Translations under genes and position numbers: made by a program
Origin: Centaurea solstitialis
Lineage: Eukaryota > Streptophyta > Magnoliopsida > Asterales > Asteraceae
DNA: 64,000 bases
Reading direction: 5' to 3'
NCBI GenBank assembly: GCA_030169165.1
Contig: CM058040.1
Location: 85,300,373-85,364,372, forward strand
Part shown: positions 1 through 10,969 of the stretch, piece after piece
How the letters are laid out: every line of letters starts with the position of its first letter
Numbering within the stretch: position 1 is the stretch's first letter
The notes under the pieces: model-generated
Database searches by the model: none
What the model was told of the DNA's origin: nothing
The model's input: only the letters and a program-made list of their open reading frames with translations

Positions 1-960
1 GAATCCGGAGACGTTAAGGAAGAAGAGCTTGTAAACCTGAAAAGAAGCAAACATGACACTTGTATAAAAGCGGACATTACGTTTTTCTACAAAACCATGG
101 GAGTAGAAGAATTGTTATATTGGCAAATCGAATTCTATCGATTTTTTGACATAATAGAGGTACTTGAGGATAAACAAATAAAGATTGCGGTTTTTTGTCT
201 CAAAAGCACCATTGCTATATGAAGAGGACTGATTCGATCTGGCGCATGATGACCAACTACACCACTGAATTCTTAAATTTAAATGAGTGTACTGAAATCG
301 GGGAGTCCGAAGGCCAAAGAGTAGCCCCTTACATTAGTGCCTTGAAGACCTCGATCCAAGACATAATCGGGCTCCAAACCGTGTGGACGTTACCGAAGCT
401 TCTAACTGGGCCCTAAAATCCGAGCTAATGGAGAAAACCTCTCGTACTTTTAACTCATATCGACTATATCAAGTGCCAATGAGAATCCGAACGTTGCCTC
501 GATAAAGAAAAAGCAATTACTCAAGGCGCCAACGTTCCTTGCAAAGTTAACACCGACAAGTCAAGTTGTGGACCGCAAGGAAAACACACCCCTCCATGCC
601 CAATCCGTATGCGATGGGCCTAAAGTGCTACTGATGCTACCAACCGGGTCATCGTTCCAATGAGTGCACAAACCAGTAAACAATATGATTGGTAGATGGT
701 GAAAAAAGCAACGAAAGTGAAGAATATGAAGGTTTTGAGTTTGTTAGAAGTAAAGTTCCCATTTTACGGGCTTGGGCAAGCCATGGCTAGGGATAACATC
801 TTTTTCTTCTACAACGGGCATAATATAGCAAACCCATGCCCGTTTTTTGGAGTTTAAGAATTTACCCATATCTTTCCGATAAACGAGCCTAGCTTGCCAA
901 TGCTAACGAGCCTAAAAAGTTAACTTAAGAAGAACATGTATAAAATGGAAAGTTATGTAA
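1..960 (+). pseudogene. Decayed Ty3/Gypsy gag relic
   Basis: Around 195-450 the translation resembles the middle of a plant Gypsy gag: a TTEFLNLNE-like segment, then APYISALKTSIQDIIGLQTVWTL, which recalls the family pattern RYI.GLK..IQD.IGLQ.V.T. A retroviral-type zinc knuckle follows at 623-667 with Cys-X2-Cys-X4-His-X4-Cys spacing, but one codon inside it is TGA (632-634). Several frame changes and stops interrupt the rest, and I see no protease, reverse transcriptase or LTR nearby. It is an old, non-functional fragment. The Gypsy assignment rests on the gag pattern and the knuckle only. Confidence 0.6.
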
Positions 961-969
961 AGTTATCCA

Positions 970-1682
970 CAGTGGCGGCCCAGGAATTTTGTTGAGCGGG
1001 TGCACCTTTTAAATTAGATAAATTGTCCGCAAAGCCGTTTGATGTGTTTTTAGCCGAATTCTCTCTTTGTAAAGTTGATTTCGAGAGACTTTTTATAATT
1101 TTTTTTTGTTATTTCGATGAACTTGTTTATTCTTTTTTATTGAATTCGAAAGAATTTTTCAGTTTTTAATCGATTTCGAGAGATTTTCAAGTCTTTTTGT
1201 TGACTTTAAGGGATTTATAATGTTTTTGGATTGATTTCGTAAAATATTTTAAAATGCAACTAAGATGAAAAAAATATGTTTTTGATAAAGAATGATTTGT
1301 TGATATGAGATTTTTTTTTTTGTAAATGGTAGATAAAGAATTGATTTGTCAATATGGGGTTTCTTTTTTTGTAAATGATAGATATCAAAATGGATTATTT
1401 TTTCTTAAATAATTGGAATACTAAAATCTAATTAAAAATTGAAAAAGAAAAATTAAAATGGTTGAAGGGAGAATCGAACCTGAGTCCAAGGAGCACACTT
1501 AAAAAAAGAGGTAAACCACTTGGCTAGCTGGAGTTTACTATTAATGGCTTGGTTTTCAAAATTTAAGAGCACACTTAAATATTTAATGGGTGCACCACTT
1601 TAACGACCAATTTTTTTCTTCTTACACTGATCGAGTGAGCGGGTGCACGGGACCCCCCAAGGTATTAGTAGGTCCGCCCCTG
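970..1682. mobile_element. hAT-type non-autonomous element (MITE), 713 bp
   Basis: The ends are imperfect inverted repeats, CAGTGGCGG at 970 and the complement of CAGGGGCGG at the right end. The element is flanked by 8-bp direct repeats, gttatcca (962-969) and gttatcta (1683-1690), with one mismatch. An 8-bp duplication and CAG.GGCGG ends are typical of the hAT superfamily. It has no transposase. Its right half carries a tRNA-like stretch on the minus strand, listed separately. Confidence 0.75.
1466..1530 (-). repeat. tRNA-like A/B box segment inside the hAT MITE
   Basis: Read on the minus strand, TAGCCAAGTGGT (complement of 1515-1526) matches a Pol III A box. GGTTCGATTC (complement of 1471-1480) matches a B box. 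Their spacing, about 40 bases, fits a tRNA. No acceptor stem can be closed, so it is a tRNA-derived relic or SINE head and not a tRNA gene. Confidence 0.5.
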
Positions 1683-1690
1683 GTTATCTA

Positions 1691-3740
1691 TAATAGATGA
1701 TTATTTTCCATCTAAAAAAACTTAAAATATAGTAATACACCAAACGTAAGAAAAACGTATTTTTTTTCACAAAATATGGAGCATGAACTTTTTCTTTGCA
1801 ACTTTGCAAGGATAATCACGCTTCAAAGTTCGAATCTAAAACAAGAAAATATTAACCACCTAAAATTTTATATGGAGCATGAACTTTTTCTTTGCAACTT
1901 TGCAAGGATAAAATGAGCTTGTCAAATAAAATACAAAGGGGAACAATATGAAGAGCCAAAATTAAGCTGACTGTTTACTAAGTACTTACCTAATCACTTT
2001 AACTCATAAGAAAGAATGGTAAAAGTTGAGAATCTTACCCATTAAGACATACAACAAAGACCAATAGTGTTACCTAGTAAGTAAGCTAGAGTAACAATTT
2101 TTTACCCAGTAAGCGCTGACCGAATAAATTGTTGCATATGATATCATTTTAATGGACCAAAATTTTCCCTAGCAAGTGTTAATTTTACCGGTAAGTCTTA
2201 GGCAAACCACCCCTACATATACTATGGAGACAAAAACACTTGAATAACGATACTAACAAAACATAATTGATCTAAATAAAGAAATAAAAGAAAAAACATC
2301 TCAAGATTCATTTAGAAACATAATATTTCATGTTAATGAGAAAATACATTAGCTGTTGGCAGAGAAAGTATAATATCCTTCTCCAGAATTGGCAATACCA
2401 AATTAAAAACATTAGCTAAATCAGGTATGCATTGACCAAATCAAAAACAAATTGTTGCGAGTAAATCAAATCACCTACATATTATGGATAACCATTTGGA
2501 AAATAAGAGACTGCTAGATCCTTGAAATCTGGAATCAAAGAGGTTATAAATTTTTGATGAAATCTGGAACCAAATGGTTATCCATAAACGGCATTGCTTT
2601 ACTATGCATCACATTTTGAAAAGCTACAAATATTATCTCATGAAGAATATTAATGATAACTAAATTGAGGATGTCTTCTTTTTGTAAAAAAAGGAAAGGA
2701 AACTCCATAAATTTACATGGGTCGGTACATCTAAGGGGAAGTGGTCAATAAGGTTCAAACCTGTCTTGTTTAAATGATAGGAGTTCCATTGGAAATGCTC
2801 TAATTCCATAAACCACAATAGCTTAAATATGTACAATCACCATGACATAGATGGTAAAAATCAAACACGAAAATAAGACGAATGAACTTACTTGCATTGA
2901 TATAGATTTAGCCAAAGACATTCAATTTCTAGTTCCATGGCTTCAACATAATTTGATTTGTTAACCTTCAAAACTTAATTTGTTAACTTCCATTTATTTT
3001 TCTAATGGAAAGAAGTTGCAGGCATACAAAGATACTCATAGGGGTTTCCGTTAAGTCACAAAACACACCTATAATGAAGTTTCAGATTCTAGAAAATAAA
3101 AGTCAGGCAACTTATAGAGTTTGATTTTTGGAATGTCGCTGAACTTCAGTTCAAGTTGCCGATGATGGTCAAAGGTGATTAATTTAGGATGCTACATCAT
3201 GAATCCCTAGTTGATACCATCGGATGGGCAGTAATTGAGATTTTTAAGATTACTAAGTATGAAGTTAGTGCAGTTCGGAATATAAAGAATATGATGCCCA
3301 TTTTTCACTACATTAGCAGGAGATGTGGTTCTTTAGGTTCAGGTTCATTTACTTACGTCTTTTTCCATCGATAACATGCCTTCAAGAACTCCAGAACCAG
3401 GATTGGAAGCAGTGCAAACAATAAACCCACCGCACAATCCTGGGAAAAAAGATATATTTAAAGTGTGGTTGAGATATTGCCCATGTTATCACAGTAGGCA
3501 ACAAAGTGAACCTTTAGGGGTAATCTTGCAAGAAGATGCTTGAACGAAGAAACGCCACTGATAGATGGCGTGGATGGATATGCAACCCTGCAAAGTTTAA
3601 ACCAATTAATAAATAAGAAACGTAAATAACATCTAGCATAATCGACCAAGAACACAAATAAGCTCGAGATGGTAGGAAGGAAAAGAAAACAAGAATTTCC
3701 ATTTAAAGAGTATGACATCAATGACCACATTGGACATTCA
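1691..3740. other. Gene-free AT-rich spacer
   Basis: I find no coding gene here. A direct repeat of about 40 bp (containing tatggagcatgaacttttt) occurs near 1775-1813 and 1871-1911. On the minus strand two short coding-like pieces end at splice-like sites (about 3380-3440 and 3460-3600). I cannot assign them to a family; they may belong to the same decayed locus as the NPH3 relic next door. Confidence 0.4.
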
Positions 3741-3743
3741 TAT

Positions 3744-3989
3744 TCAATGACCACCCTCTTGGGACCCACACAGCCCACTTCTTAAAGGTCGCAACTCGTC
3801 CGTGAGATTGTCGGAAAACAAGAAACAGCCCGTGATCGAGGTCCGGAGCTGCAGCTGCTCGAAGAAAAGGACTTGGACGATGATTCTTAGCGGGAGTCAT
3901 TCGTTTTGTGTGGCGTTTATGCAGGCTTCTAACGATAGTTTCTGGCTGTCCATGAGTCGGCAGAGTTGTTCTCGGTCAGACTCGGCTAA
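3744..3989 (-). pseudogene. NPH3-domain protein relic (one exon)
   Basis: Read from 3989 downwards this gives 82 codons with the core of the plant NPH3 domain: EQLCRLMDSQKLSLEAC, then LPLRIIVQVLFFEQLQLRTS. NPH3/RPT2 proteins are BTB-domain adaptors of CUL3 ubiquitin ligases in phototropism and auxin transport. Here the codon after ...QNE is TGA (complement of 3897-3899), where the family normally has CGA/CGN Arg, so the frame is broken by what looks like a CpG transition. The frame closes at 3744. No BTB domain or C-terminal part is recognisable around it. A PIF/Harbinger element begins 750 bp upstream of it. I call it a gene fragment. Confidence 0.75.
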
Positions 3990-4733
3990 CTAAGGATGAG
4001 ACTGCATTTGTAAGAAAAACGTTATCATGAATCAGATTAGACGATTATATACTTCAAGAGGGAGGTTCAAGGAAAACCTTACAGAAATGAAAAACTGAGG
4101 AACATCTGATAACTACACCTGCACAAAATTAAAGTAATCGAAATCTGGTCTGGTCAAATATATATTGTACCACGACAGAGCCAACGGAATAATTAAGCGG
4201 TAAATCCAACAAGCCAAAAATGCTACTGGGGTATGAGTTTTGTGAAGGAAAAGAAAAGAAAAGATAGGAAGTGAATTAAAAAAATGAAAATTAATATGAA
4301 CATGAATGTCTGAGATTTTAAGAGAAATTACTCAATTAGGTCGAAATCCTACCTGGTCCGGTGAACTCCAATTAAATGGTTGAAGTCGCCAACGAAATCT
4401 TAAGAATTGCTGTCCAAATCTGTGAAGTGCAGTCAATAAATCGAAAATCAAAATAATCATCGGTTTTCTACAAAATAGTCAATAAATATCCATTTCCTAC
4501 AAAAGATGAAAAAAATCGACCTACAATTGATTTTGATTTCAGCGTGATTGAAGAAGAATCAAGCGAAGAACACATACCTGAAATCGAATTTGATATGAAA
4601 TTGGAAGCAATTCGACATGATATCTGTTGATTAGGAGGTTTACCAAGGAGGAGGATGGGGAGATCGTGGGGAAGAATAAAGGGGGAAAATTGAAAACGTG
4701 GACTTGAATTTAACTGTAATAGAATTTTAATAA

Positions 4734-6829
4734 GGCTACACGCACCCAACCCAATCAACCCACTCAACCCATTCACTTTTTGAATGCCACATCAGCTTCC
4801 ACATCAGCTTTTGGTCAACCCTTACTTTACCCTCCCATAACCCTCTACACCACACACCCAACCCTCCCAACCCTCCCACTTTTCAATTTATTTTATTTAT
4901 TTTATTTATTTTATTTAATTAAATAAATAATATTGTTAAAAATAATTTAAAATTTCTAATATTAATAAAAATTGCATAATTAACTAAACACAAAAATTAC
5001 GAAATTAAATAAACTAAAAATCGAAGCCATGTCTCGCTTTTAGTGTAGCCTTTTTTTGCAACACCGCTTGCAACTCCAAACCCGAAAGGTGGTCATGCGG
5101 GGTTTTGCAGAACACCCAGTCTTGCTCGTATTCCGCATTTAGTTGGAGTTGGAGTTTTTTTTCTTCGAGCTCCGCAATTTTCCTATCGAGTTCAAGTTTT
5201 TTCATCTTGTAGTCCATTTTTTCCGCCAAATTGCGGTCCCACGACTCATACAGTTCGGTCGTGGGGGTGGAAGATTGGCCCCCTCTAAGGGCCTTTTTCG
5301 CCTTGCCCCGACCTACGGGTCGTTTAGGTGGCGGAACCTCGACCTCGTCGGAATCTTGACCAAATTGAGCGTCGGAAGACCCGGACGTGCGAGTACGTTT
5401 TGATGAGCGAGACGAAGACCCACCGGACATTAACGGAATTGCAGCCCATTTAGGGCTGTGACGGACTATCTCCCAACAGTTTTCGAAGGGGAAAGCACCG
5501 CCCACCGTCATTTGGTATTGGGAACGAACCTTTTTTAGAAGGTTGACGTCGCTTTCTCCGCTAGGCCTATTGTTCATTATTTGGTTGTATATTCCGTTGA
5601 AGGCCATGATTTTTTTGGACATCGCCTTCCATTTTGCAGTCAGTTGGTGGTGGGTTCTGTACGGGGCGACTTGAAGTCGGGCGTAAAACGACCGCTCGAT
5701 TGACTTCCAAAATTTAACTACAAATAAATTAACGAAAAAATTAATGATTAAATTAACGAAAAAATTAATGAATAAATTAACGAAAAAATTAATTAATAAA
5801 TTAACGAAAAAATAAACGAATAACTTAACAAATTAACGAAAAAATATACTAGATCTTTGCGCGTTACCGGATGTAGGGTTCTCGGACTCGTTAATCCACG
5901 CATGGCATAACGCTACTTCCTCATCGGGTGTCCATTTTTTTGCACTTTTGCGGGTGGGGAAGGTTTGTTTCGGTTTTTGTGGGAAAAGCTCAGGTTCGGC
6001 ATCGGGTGAAGCGGAACCTTCGGTTGGCAACCATTGGGTTTCCGGAACATACGAATGTGTTTCGCTTGAATCGGAACCCGAGGCCGTATCACGGGGTACG
6101 AATTCGGGGTTACCCATATTTCCGGGGTTATAATCCGTATTGACACCGGATGTCCCGTAGTGGGTGGGAAAGGGAGCATGAGAAAATTGGGTGAGAAAGT
6201 AATTTGGAGGGTAAGGAAAGAAATTTGGCGCATAACCGGTTCCGTAACCGGCGTTTTGTGTATCAAAATGCGGTATAAAACGGCGGTTGTTGTTGAGCGT
6301 CAAATTGCGGTATATACGGTTCGTGGTTCGCGTAATCAACGAATGCCGACCCACCGCCGAATCCCGACCCACCGGCACCTCCCGACGGACCGGCACCTCC
6401 CGACGGACCGGCACCTCCCGAACCACCGCCACCTCTCGAACCTCTTCCTCGTGAACCACCTCGCGAACCACCGGCACCACGTGAACCTCTTCCTCGTACC
6501 GACGTGTTTGGATTCATGGTTGTTTTGTAAGAAACTTGGTTGGAAGATGAAGAAATTTGTGTAATTTGGAAGATGAAGAAATTTGTGTGTGTATATGTTG
6601 TGTATGGAGGGTATATATATATATATAGAAGGTATTAAATGAAAAAGAAAAAAAAAGAAAACAAATAAAAAAAAATTATATCCGTTGAGAGAGCCGTTTG
6701 ACAACGGCTCTCCCAACCCGTTTGCACTCACAAGCCGCCGGCTTCCCTTGCTGCGCACCCAACCCGTTTGAAGCCGCCGGGCTCGGCGGTTAAACCCGCT
6801 GGCAACCCAGGCCAGCGGTGCGTGCAGCC
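4734..6829 (-). mobile_element. PIF/Harbinger element carrying only the Myb/SANT gene
   Basis: The ends are 13-bp inverted repeats, GGCTACACGCACC (4734-4746) and the complement of GGCTGCACGCACC (6817-6829). They are flanked by the trinucleotide TAA on both sides (4731-4733 and 6830-6832), the TWA duplication of the PIF/Harbinger superfamily. The 2.1-kb interior holds the Myb/SANT-type gene (5014-6517, minus strand) but no DDE transposase, so it would depend on a partner for movement. The pair of termini and the matching TAA make the boundaries secure. Confidence 0.85.
5014..6517 (-). pseudogene. Harbinger-associated Myb/SANT protein (NAM-associated C-terminus)
   Basis: Two exons. Exon 1 starts at the ATG near 6517 with a Gly/Arg/Ser-rich leader. 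It then encodes a Tyr/Pro/Asn-rich stretch and the SANT core around 5950-5860 (KKWTPDEEVALCHAWI). The intron (about 5718-5850) is built of five copies of a 22-bp unit with core aattaacgaaaaaattaat. Exon 2 (5717-5014) continues with FWKSIERSFYARLQVAP, a Ser/Arg nuclear-type stretch, and a charged coiled coil, KMKKLELDRKIAELEEKK. This is the second protein of PIF/Harbinger transposons, which binds DNA and assists the transposase. A one-base shift in a T run near 6265 changes frame between the leader and the SANT part, so this copy is probably broken. Confidence 0.7.
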
Positions 6830-6845
6830 TAAGGAGTATAGATAT

Positions 6846-7096
6846 AGATAATCAGGGTAGGCGGGCCTTTCCAAGTTTCTTTTTCTTCCTGCCCAAGCAT
6901 GCCCATTAATTTCAACAGTCCTGCCTAAGTCCACCTATATTTTTAAAAACGGTTGTCCAAGCCCGTTTCTCTAAACGCATCTAATAAGTTGGGTCTAACG
7001 AGTCATACCGCCCATGAGCACTTGTACCAGTTAGCACTTACCAAGTGAAATATTGTCTAATTTTACCAATCAACATTTACCAGATAAATGTCCAAG
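6846..7096. repeat. 250-bp direct repeat, copy 1
   Basis: Begins with ataatcagggtaggcgggcc and ends ...gataaatgtccaag. It is repeated almost unchanged at 8046-8300, with a few substitutions and a short indel in the A/T run. It starts directly beyond the Harbinger TAA duplication. Origin unknown. Confidence 0.8.
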
Positions 7097-7245
7097 ACTG
7101 TGGGCTCTAGGTCCAGCGGCGAATTAGTGGGCTACCCTTGGATGCCCGATACCGTCGGGGAGGCGTGCGTGAGTGTGTGTGTGTGTGTGTTCGTGGTAGT
7201 CGTTCGTGGGTTAGATGCCGTTATGCCTTTAAAAAAATTACATTT
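7088..7245 (+). repeat. Possible SINE-like segment with (GT)n
   Basis: A GC-richer stretch containing gtccagcggcgaattagtgg, a GT microsatellite and a short A-run near 7232. It looks like a plant SINE head and tail, but I cannot place both Pol III boxes with confidence. Confidence 0.25.
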
Positions 7246-7466
7246 TAAAGTTAATAGATCTACTATTCTTGCGAGAAGTGAATCAAGTGATCAAAATTTG
7301 TAATATCTAAACTCTCTTATTTTGAATGGTTAAGTCACGAACTATGTTTTTGAATAAAAGATCATTCAATTTTTTTCATTTTGAATGAGTAAATAATTAA
7401 GTCCCTAAATAATTATTTTTGAATAAATAAACCACTAGACTTTCATAAATTAGTTACTTACATCCT

Positions 7467-7568
7467 CTTAAAATAATATTATAATATTCTTATGTTTATA
7501 GCAACCTACTAACCACTTAGTTAGTTAGTTAGTTTGTAAACATAAGAATATTATAATATTATTTTAAG
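7467..7568. repeat. Perfect 32-bp inverted repeat (hairpin)
   Basis: The arm at 7467-7498 is the exact complement of 7537-7568, with a 38-base loop containing ttagttagttagtt. The arms are almost pure A/T. It may be a small foldback element or a very recent inverted duplication. Confidence 0.8.
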
Positions 7569-8009
7569 TTAAACAAATGTAATAGCCTATTTCTAAATGT
7601 TCAATAACTTATCTTATTCAAAAAAATGTTCATAATTACTAGGAATGAGAAAGTTTAATATTATTTTTCATTCAAAATGAGAGTTCAATGACTTGATCAT
7701 TTAAAAAAAGAAAGTTTAATAGTCTAATCTTTTGGTTAGATGAATAAATTTTCGAATCCAATATTACATCTTTCTTATTTGTGACACTAAAAATCTTGTA
7801 ATGGTTGAATCTTTTGGTTAGATGAATCAATATAGCTTCCTCGAACAACGATAATATGTGATACAAAAGATGTATTGACTATGACTATTTAAGTAACCAA
7901 GGTTTATTGTATCTTGTTATATTTTGTGTCATTTTACATTTACAAACTAATTGTTTTTCCGTAAAACTCCAAAATTCAGACAAATAAGAAACACTTTATA
8001 ATTTTTTAC

Positions 8010-8040
8010 ACCCGCCGCATCGTGCGGGTACATTAACTAG
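8010..8040 (+). mobile_element. Helitron-like 3-prime terminus
   Basis: A short GC hairpin (cccgc...gcggg, about 8011-8028) is followed 8 bases later by CTAG (8037-8040) and then T. Hairpin plus CTRR followed by T is the signature of Helitron 3-prime ends, which insert between A and T. I did not find a convincing 5-prime TC end, so the extent of the element is unknown; it may include the segment back to about 7097. Confidence 0.5.
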
Positions 8041-8045
8041 TAATT

Positions 8046-8300
8046 ATATAATCAGGGTAGGCGGGCCTTTCCAAGTTTCTTTTTCTTCCTGCCCAAGCAT
8101 GCCCATTAATTTCAACAGTCCTGCCTAAGTCCACCTATATATTTTTTTAAAAACGGTTGTCCAAGTCCGTTTCTCTAAACGCATCTAATAAGTTGGGTCT
8201 AACGAGTCATACCGCCCATGAGCACTTGTACCAGTTAGCACTTACCAAGTGAAATATTGTCTAATTTTACCAATCAATATTTACAAGATAAATGTCCAAG
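8046..8300. repeat. 250-bp direct repeat, copy 2
   Basis: Second copy of 6846-7096, beginning a few bases after the Helitron-like end. The 950 bp between the two copies is unrelated to either. Confidence 0.8.
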
Positions 8301-9030
8301 TAAACAACTCCTAAATGAGTCTTGATTTGTTTTCGGTGATCTTATATTATGATATGATACATGATAAACTCAATTAAATTGTGATTTAAGACCTATCCAT
8401 TTCCTATAGAAAATTTTGGGATGATCTCGTAAAATTTCTCTCAAACACCATAATTAGTATATATACCATCAGGTAACCAAATCCTTAAATAAACGTAAAG
8501 TCTGCTTCAAACCCAAAGTTCTTTATAAATTTTTTCTCCAAACTAGAAGTTAATAAAGTTTTATTTTGATACAATTTTTCTTATTTAAAAATAAAATATA
8601 ATAAATTCTTTTCCAAAACAATAATTCTTTAAATTAAGGGATGAGAATACTAATATTTTCTTGAATCACCTCTAATATTTAACTTTCACTTTTAAAAGTA
8701 AAGAAAATCAATTTTTTGCAAATAGCATACAACTCATACCCAATGATGCTTAATTGTTCCGAAAAAACCTTGTATACTTATTTGGCGTTTTAGAAGTAGC
8801 TAGGTGATTCACTAATTCTTGATTTAAGTGGTTCTTCATGTAAGACAAAGTCATTGTTCTTGATTCAATTCTTTGCTGGTGTTGTAAGAAAGAAATCGAA
8901 TCTCTCAAACATTTCATCAAGTGTTTGAAGAACTTTCAATTATGGGAGGGCGTGGTTGGAGCATTTCGCCATCTATCTTAGATGAGCTAGCTCAGTACTG
9001 TGTGTTGAGATATCATCATTCAATATCCAA
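8301..9030. other. AT-rich spacer
   Basis: I see no gene, paired termini or tandem repeat here. Confidence 0.4.
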
Positions 9031-9550
9031 TTAGGATATAGTGGAAGGCGGTAGTTTGATGTTCTTTATACTTGCTTTGGGTTCGTCAGGACAATCAACA
9101 AGTCAGTTCTTTTTTGAACCGTCACTTCTCTCATTTAATTGGCTCTTTAAGAGTGGTAAAGATTTTGGACCTTTTTGGTCGAATTGGCACGGGCCAAGCT
9201 TTTTTATGGTTAACTCATCTTCTAGATAGGGTCTCGACTAGAACCCGTTGTAGAGTGCTTTGTTTTATTTTGCTGATAGTTTCTTTTGGTTGTGTTCTTT
9301 GTTTTTATGGTTAACTCATCTTCTAGATAGGGTCTCGACTAGAACTCGTTGTAGAGTGCTTTGTTTTATTTTAATGATGGTTTCTTTTGGTTGTGTTCTC
9401 TGTTGAATTCGAGTTTATTATTAATGTTGTCGTACTTCTTAGTGTAGGTCCGTTTTGTTTAGGTTGGGGTTTGTTTTGTGTTGTTTCCTTTATACCTCTT
9501 GCAAAACCCTTTGTTTTTAGTAAAAAAGTTTGTTGCCCTTTCAAAAAGTT
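9031..9550 (+). repeat. Possible LINE 3-prime remnant with 100-bp tandem duplication
   Basis: A T-rich stretch of the kind seen in plant LINE tails. The unit starting gttaactcatcttctagata occurs twice head to tail (about 9207-9305 and 9308-9405) with about four differences. No reverse transcriptase motif is readable, so the LINE call is weak; the duplication is clear. Confidence 0.35.
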
Positions 9551-10427
9551 ATAACAACAAGAGCAGCATACAAAAGTCTTTTAATAATATACATATGAAT
9601 AGCATAATAAAATTATAATACATGGATGGATAGGACCTATACATGCATCTTTGAGTTCGTTACCTTACAAATTGAGCTTGAAATACATGCTAACTTTGTA
9701 AACCGGACACTTGAAATGGAAATGTAACTTATCTTTGATAATAATTAATGATTTATTGCCACTAATTGGTCATAAATGAACAGATAATGCACAAGATTGT
9801 CCATATTTAACAATAAAAACTAAAATTTTAATTTCTTCATATTATACTTTTAACAAATAATTGTAACTCTCTCCAATACTTAATGCTTCAGTTTTTTCGT
9901 TACAATTAGTACGTTAAATTTTGATTAATGTGATCTATAATTGCACTTTTCACCATCTAATATTTTTGCTAGTTAAGCCGTAAGAGCCCTTTAAGATTTA
10001 TAATTTTGCACTTTAACCCCTTAATTAGGTACCCTAGTCTCAAACTTTACTCTGTTTCTATAGTGTCATGATTAACAACCGGTGATTTTGATTAGCACCG
10101 AGTCCCGATATCAAAAAGATATATCTTCACGAATAATCATGCACATCACACGAGGGCTTAAACATAATGATTATGGAGCACACATGAGTGTGTGTATACA
10201 TATATATATATATATGTATATGTGTGTATGCTGAGTGTAAATCACATTACATTTACATGGCTCATGATGATCCATGCATAATTTTATGTGGTTAATTTAC
10301 TCTATGCCATGTAATTTTAATATTTGATTAATAACCATCAATACAAGTAATTATAGAATAAAATTTACTATGGTATAGATAAGAGGTGAATATATATATA
10401 TATATGTAGTATGATGATATTGAATTA
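9551..10427. other. AT-rich spacer upstream of the RKD gene
   Basis: No coding sequence. Contains (TA)n tracts near 10198-10217 and 10391-10405, the second directly before a foldback element. Confidence 0.4.
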
Positions 10428-10632
10428 GGTTCAAATAAGAACAAAACCAAATTGCAAGAATGAATGAACCAATAAAATTACATGTGATTTTGTGCATGGA
10501 CGCCCACTCGCGGCTCACCCACTCGCCTTGTCGGAGAGTGGCCTACACACGCTTTTTCCATCGCAGCACAAAATCACGTGTGATTTCCTTGGTTCCTTTG
10601 TTCTTGGAAATTGGGTTGTTCTTGTATGAACC
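10428..10632. mobile_element. Foldback MITE, GGTTC family, 340 bp upstream of RKD
   Basis: The left end ggttcaaataagaac is complementary to the right end gttcttgtatgaacc with two mismatches. A second inverted pair lies inside (acatgtgattttgtgc near 10480; gcacaaaatcacgtgt near 10567). It has no coding capacity. It lies in the promoter-proximal region of the RKD gene and could bring regulatory sites. Confidence 0.65.
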
Positions 10633-10969
10633 TTCCTCTGATGATATTACTATATGTATATGTATGTATATACATGCTATGCATGCATGCATGAATGATG
10701 AGCCACGGCGGTTGAATCAATGGGACGGCGAGCAGTCATTACTTATTAATTACTTTCACATTATTATCAACAAATTAGCATTGAAAGTATATAAACATGA
10801 ATAAACCCTGCATTAAGTAACCATAATTACACTTTTTACACACAATAGTCTTCTGCTATTCCTATTTATTCCTTTTTTCTAACTCTCTAGCTCTTTCCCC
10901 TTCCTCCAACTTCTAACCTTCCATGCAGATTGAAAGAAAACAAAACAAACCAGAAACTAAGCAATTAGC

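Noticed and set aside
9031..9314. Short frames as a host protein
   Set aside because: No domain; part of a tandem duplication in a LINE-like tail.
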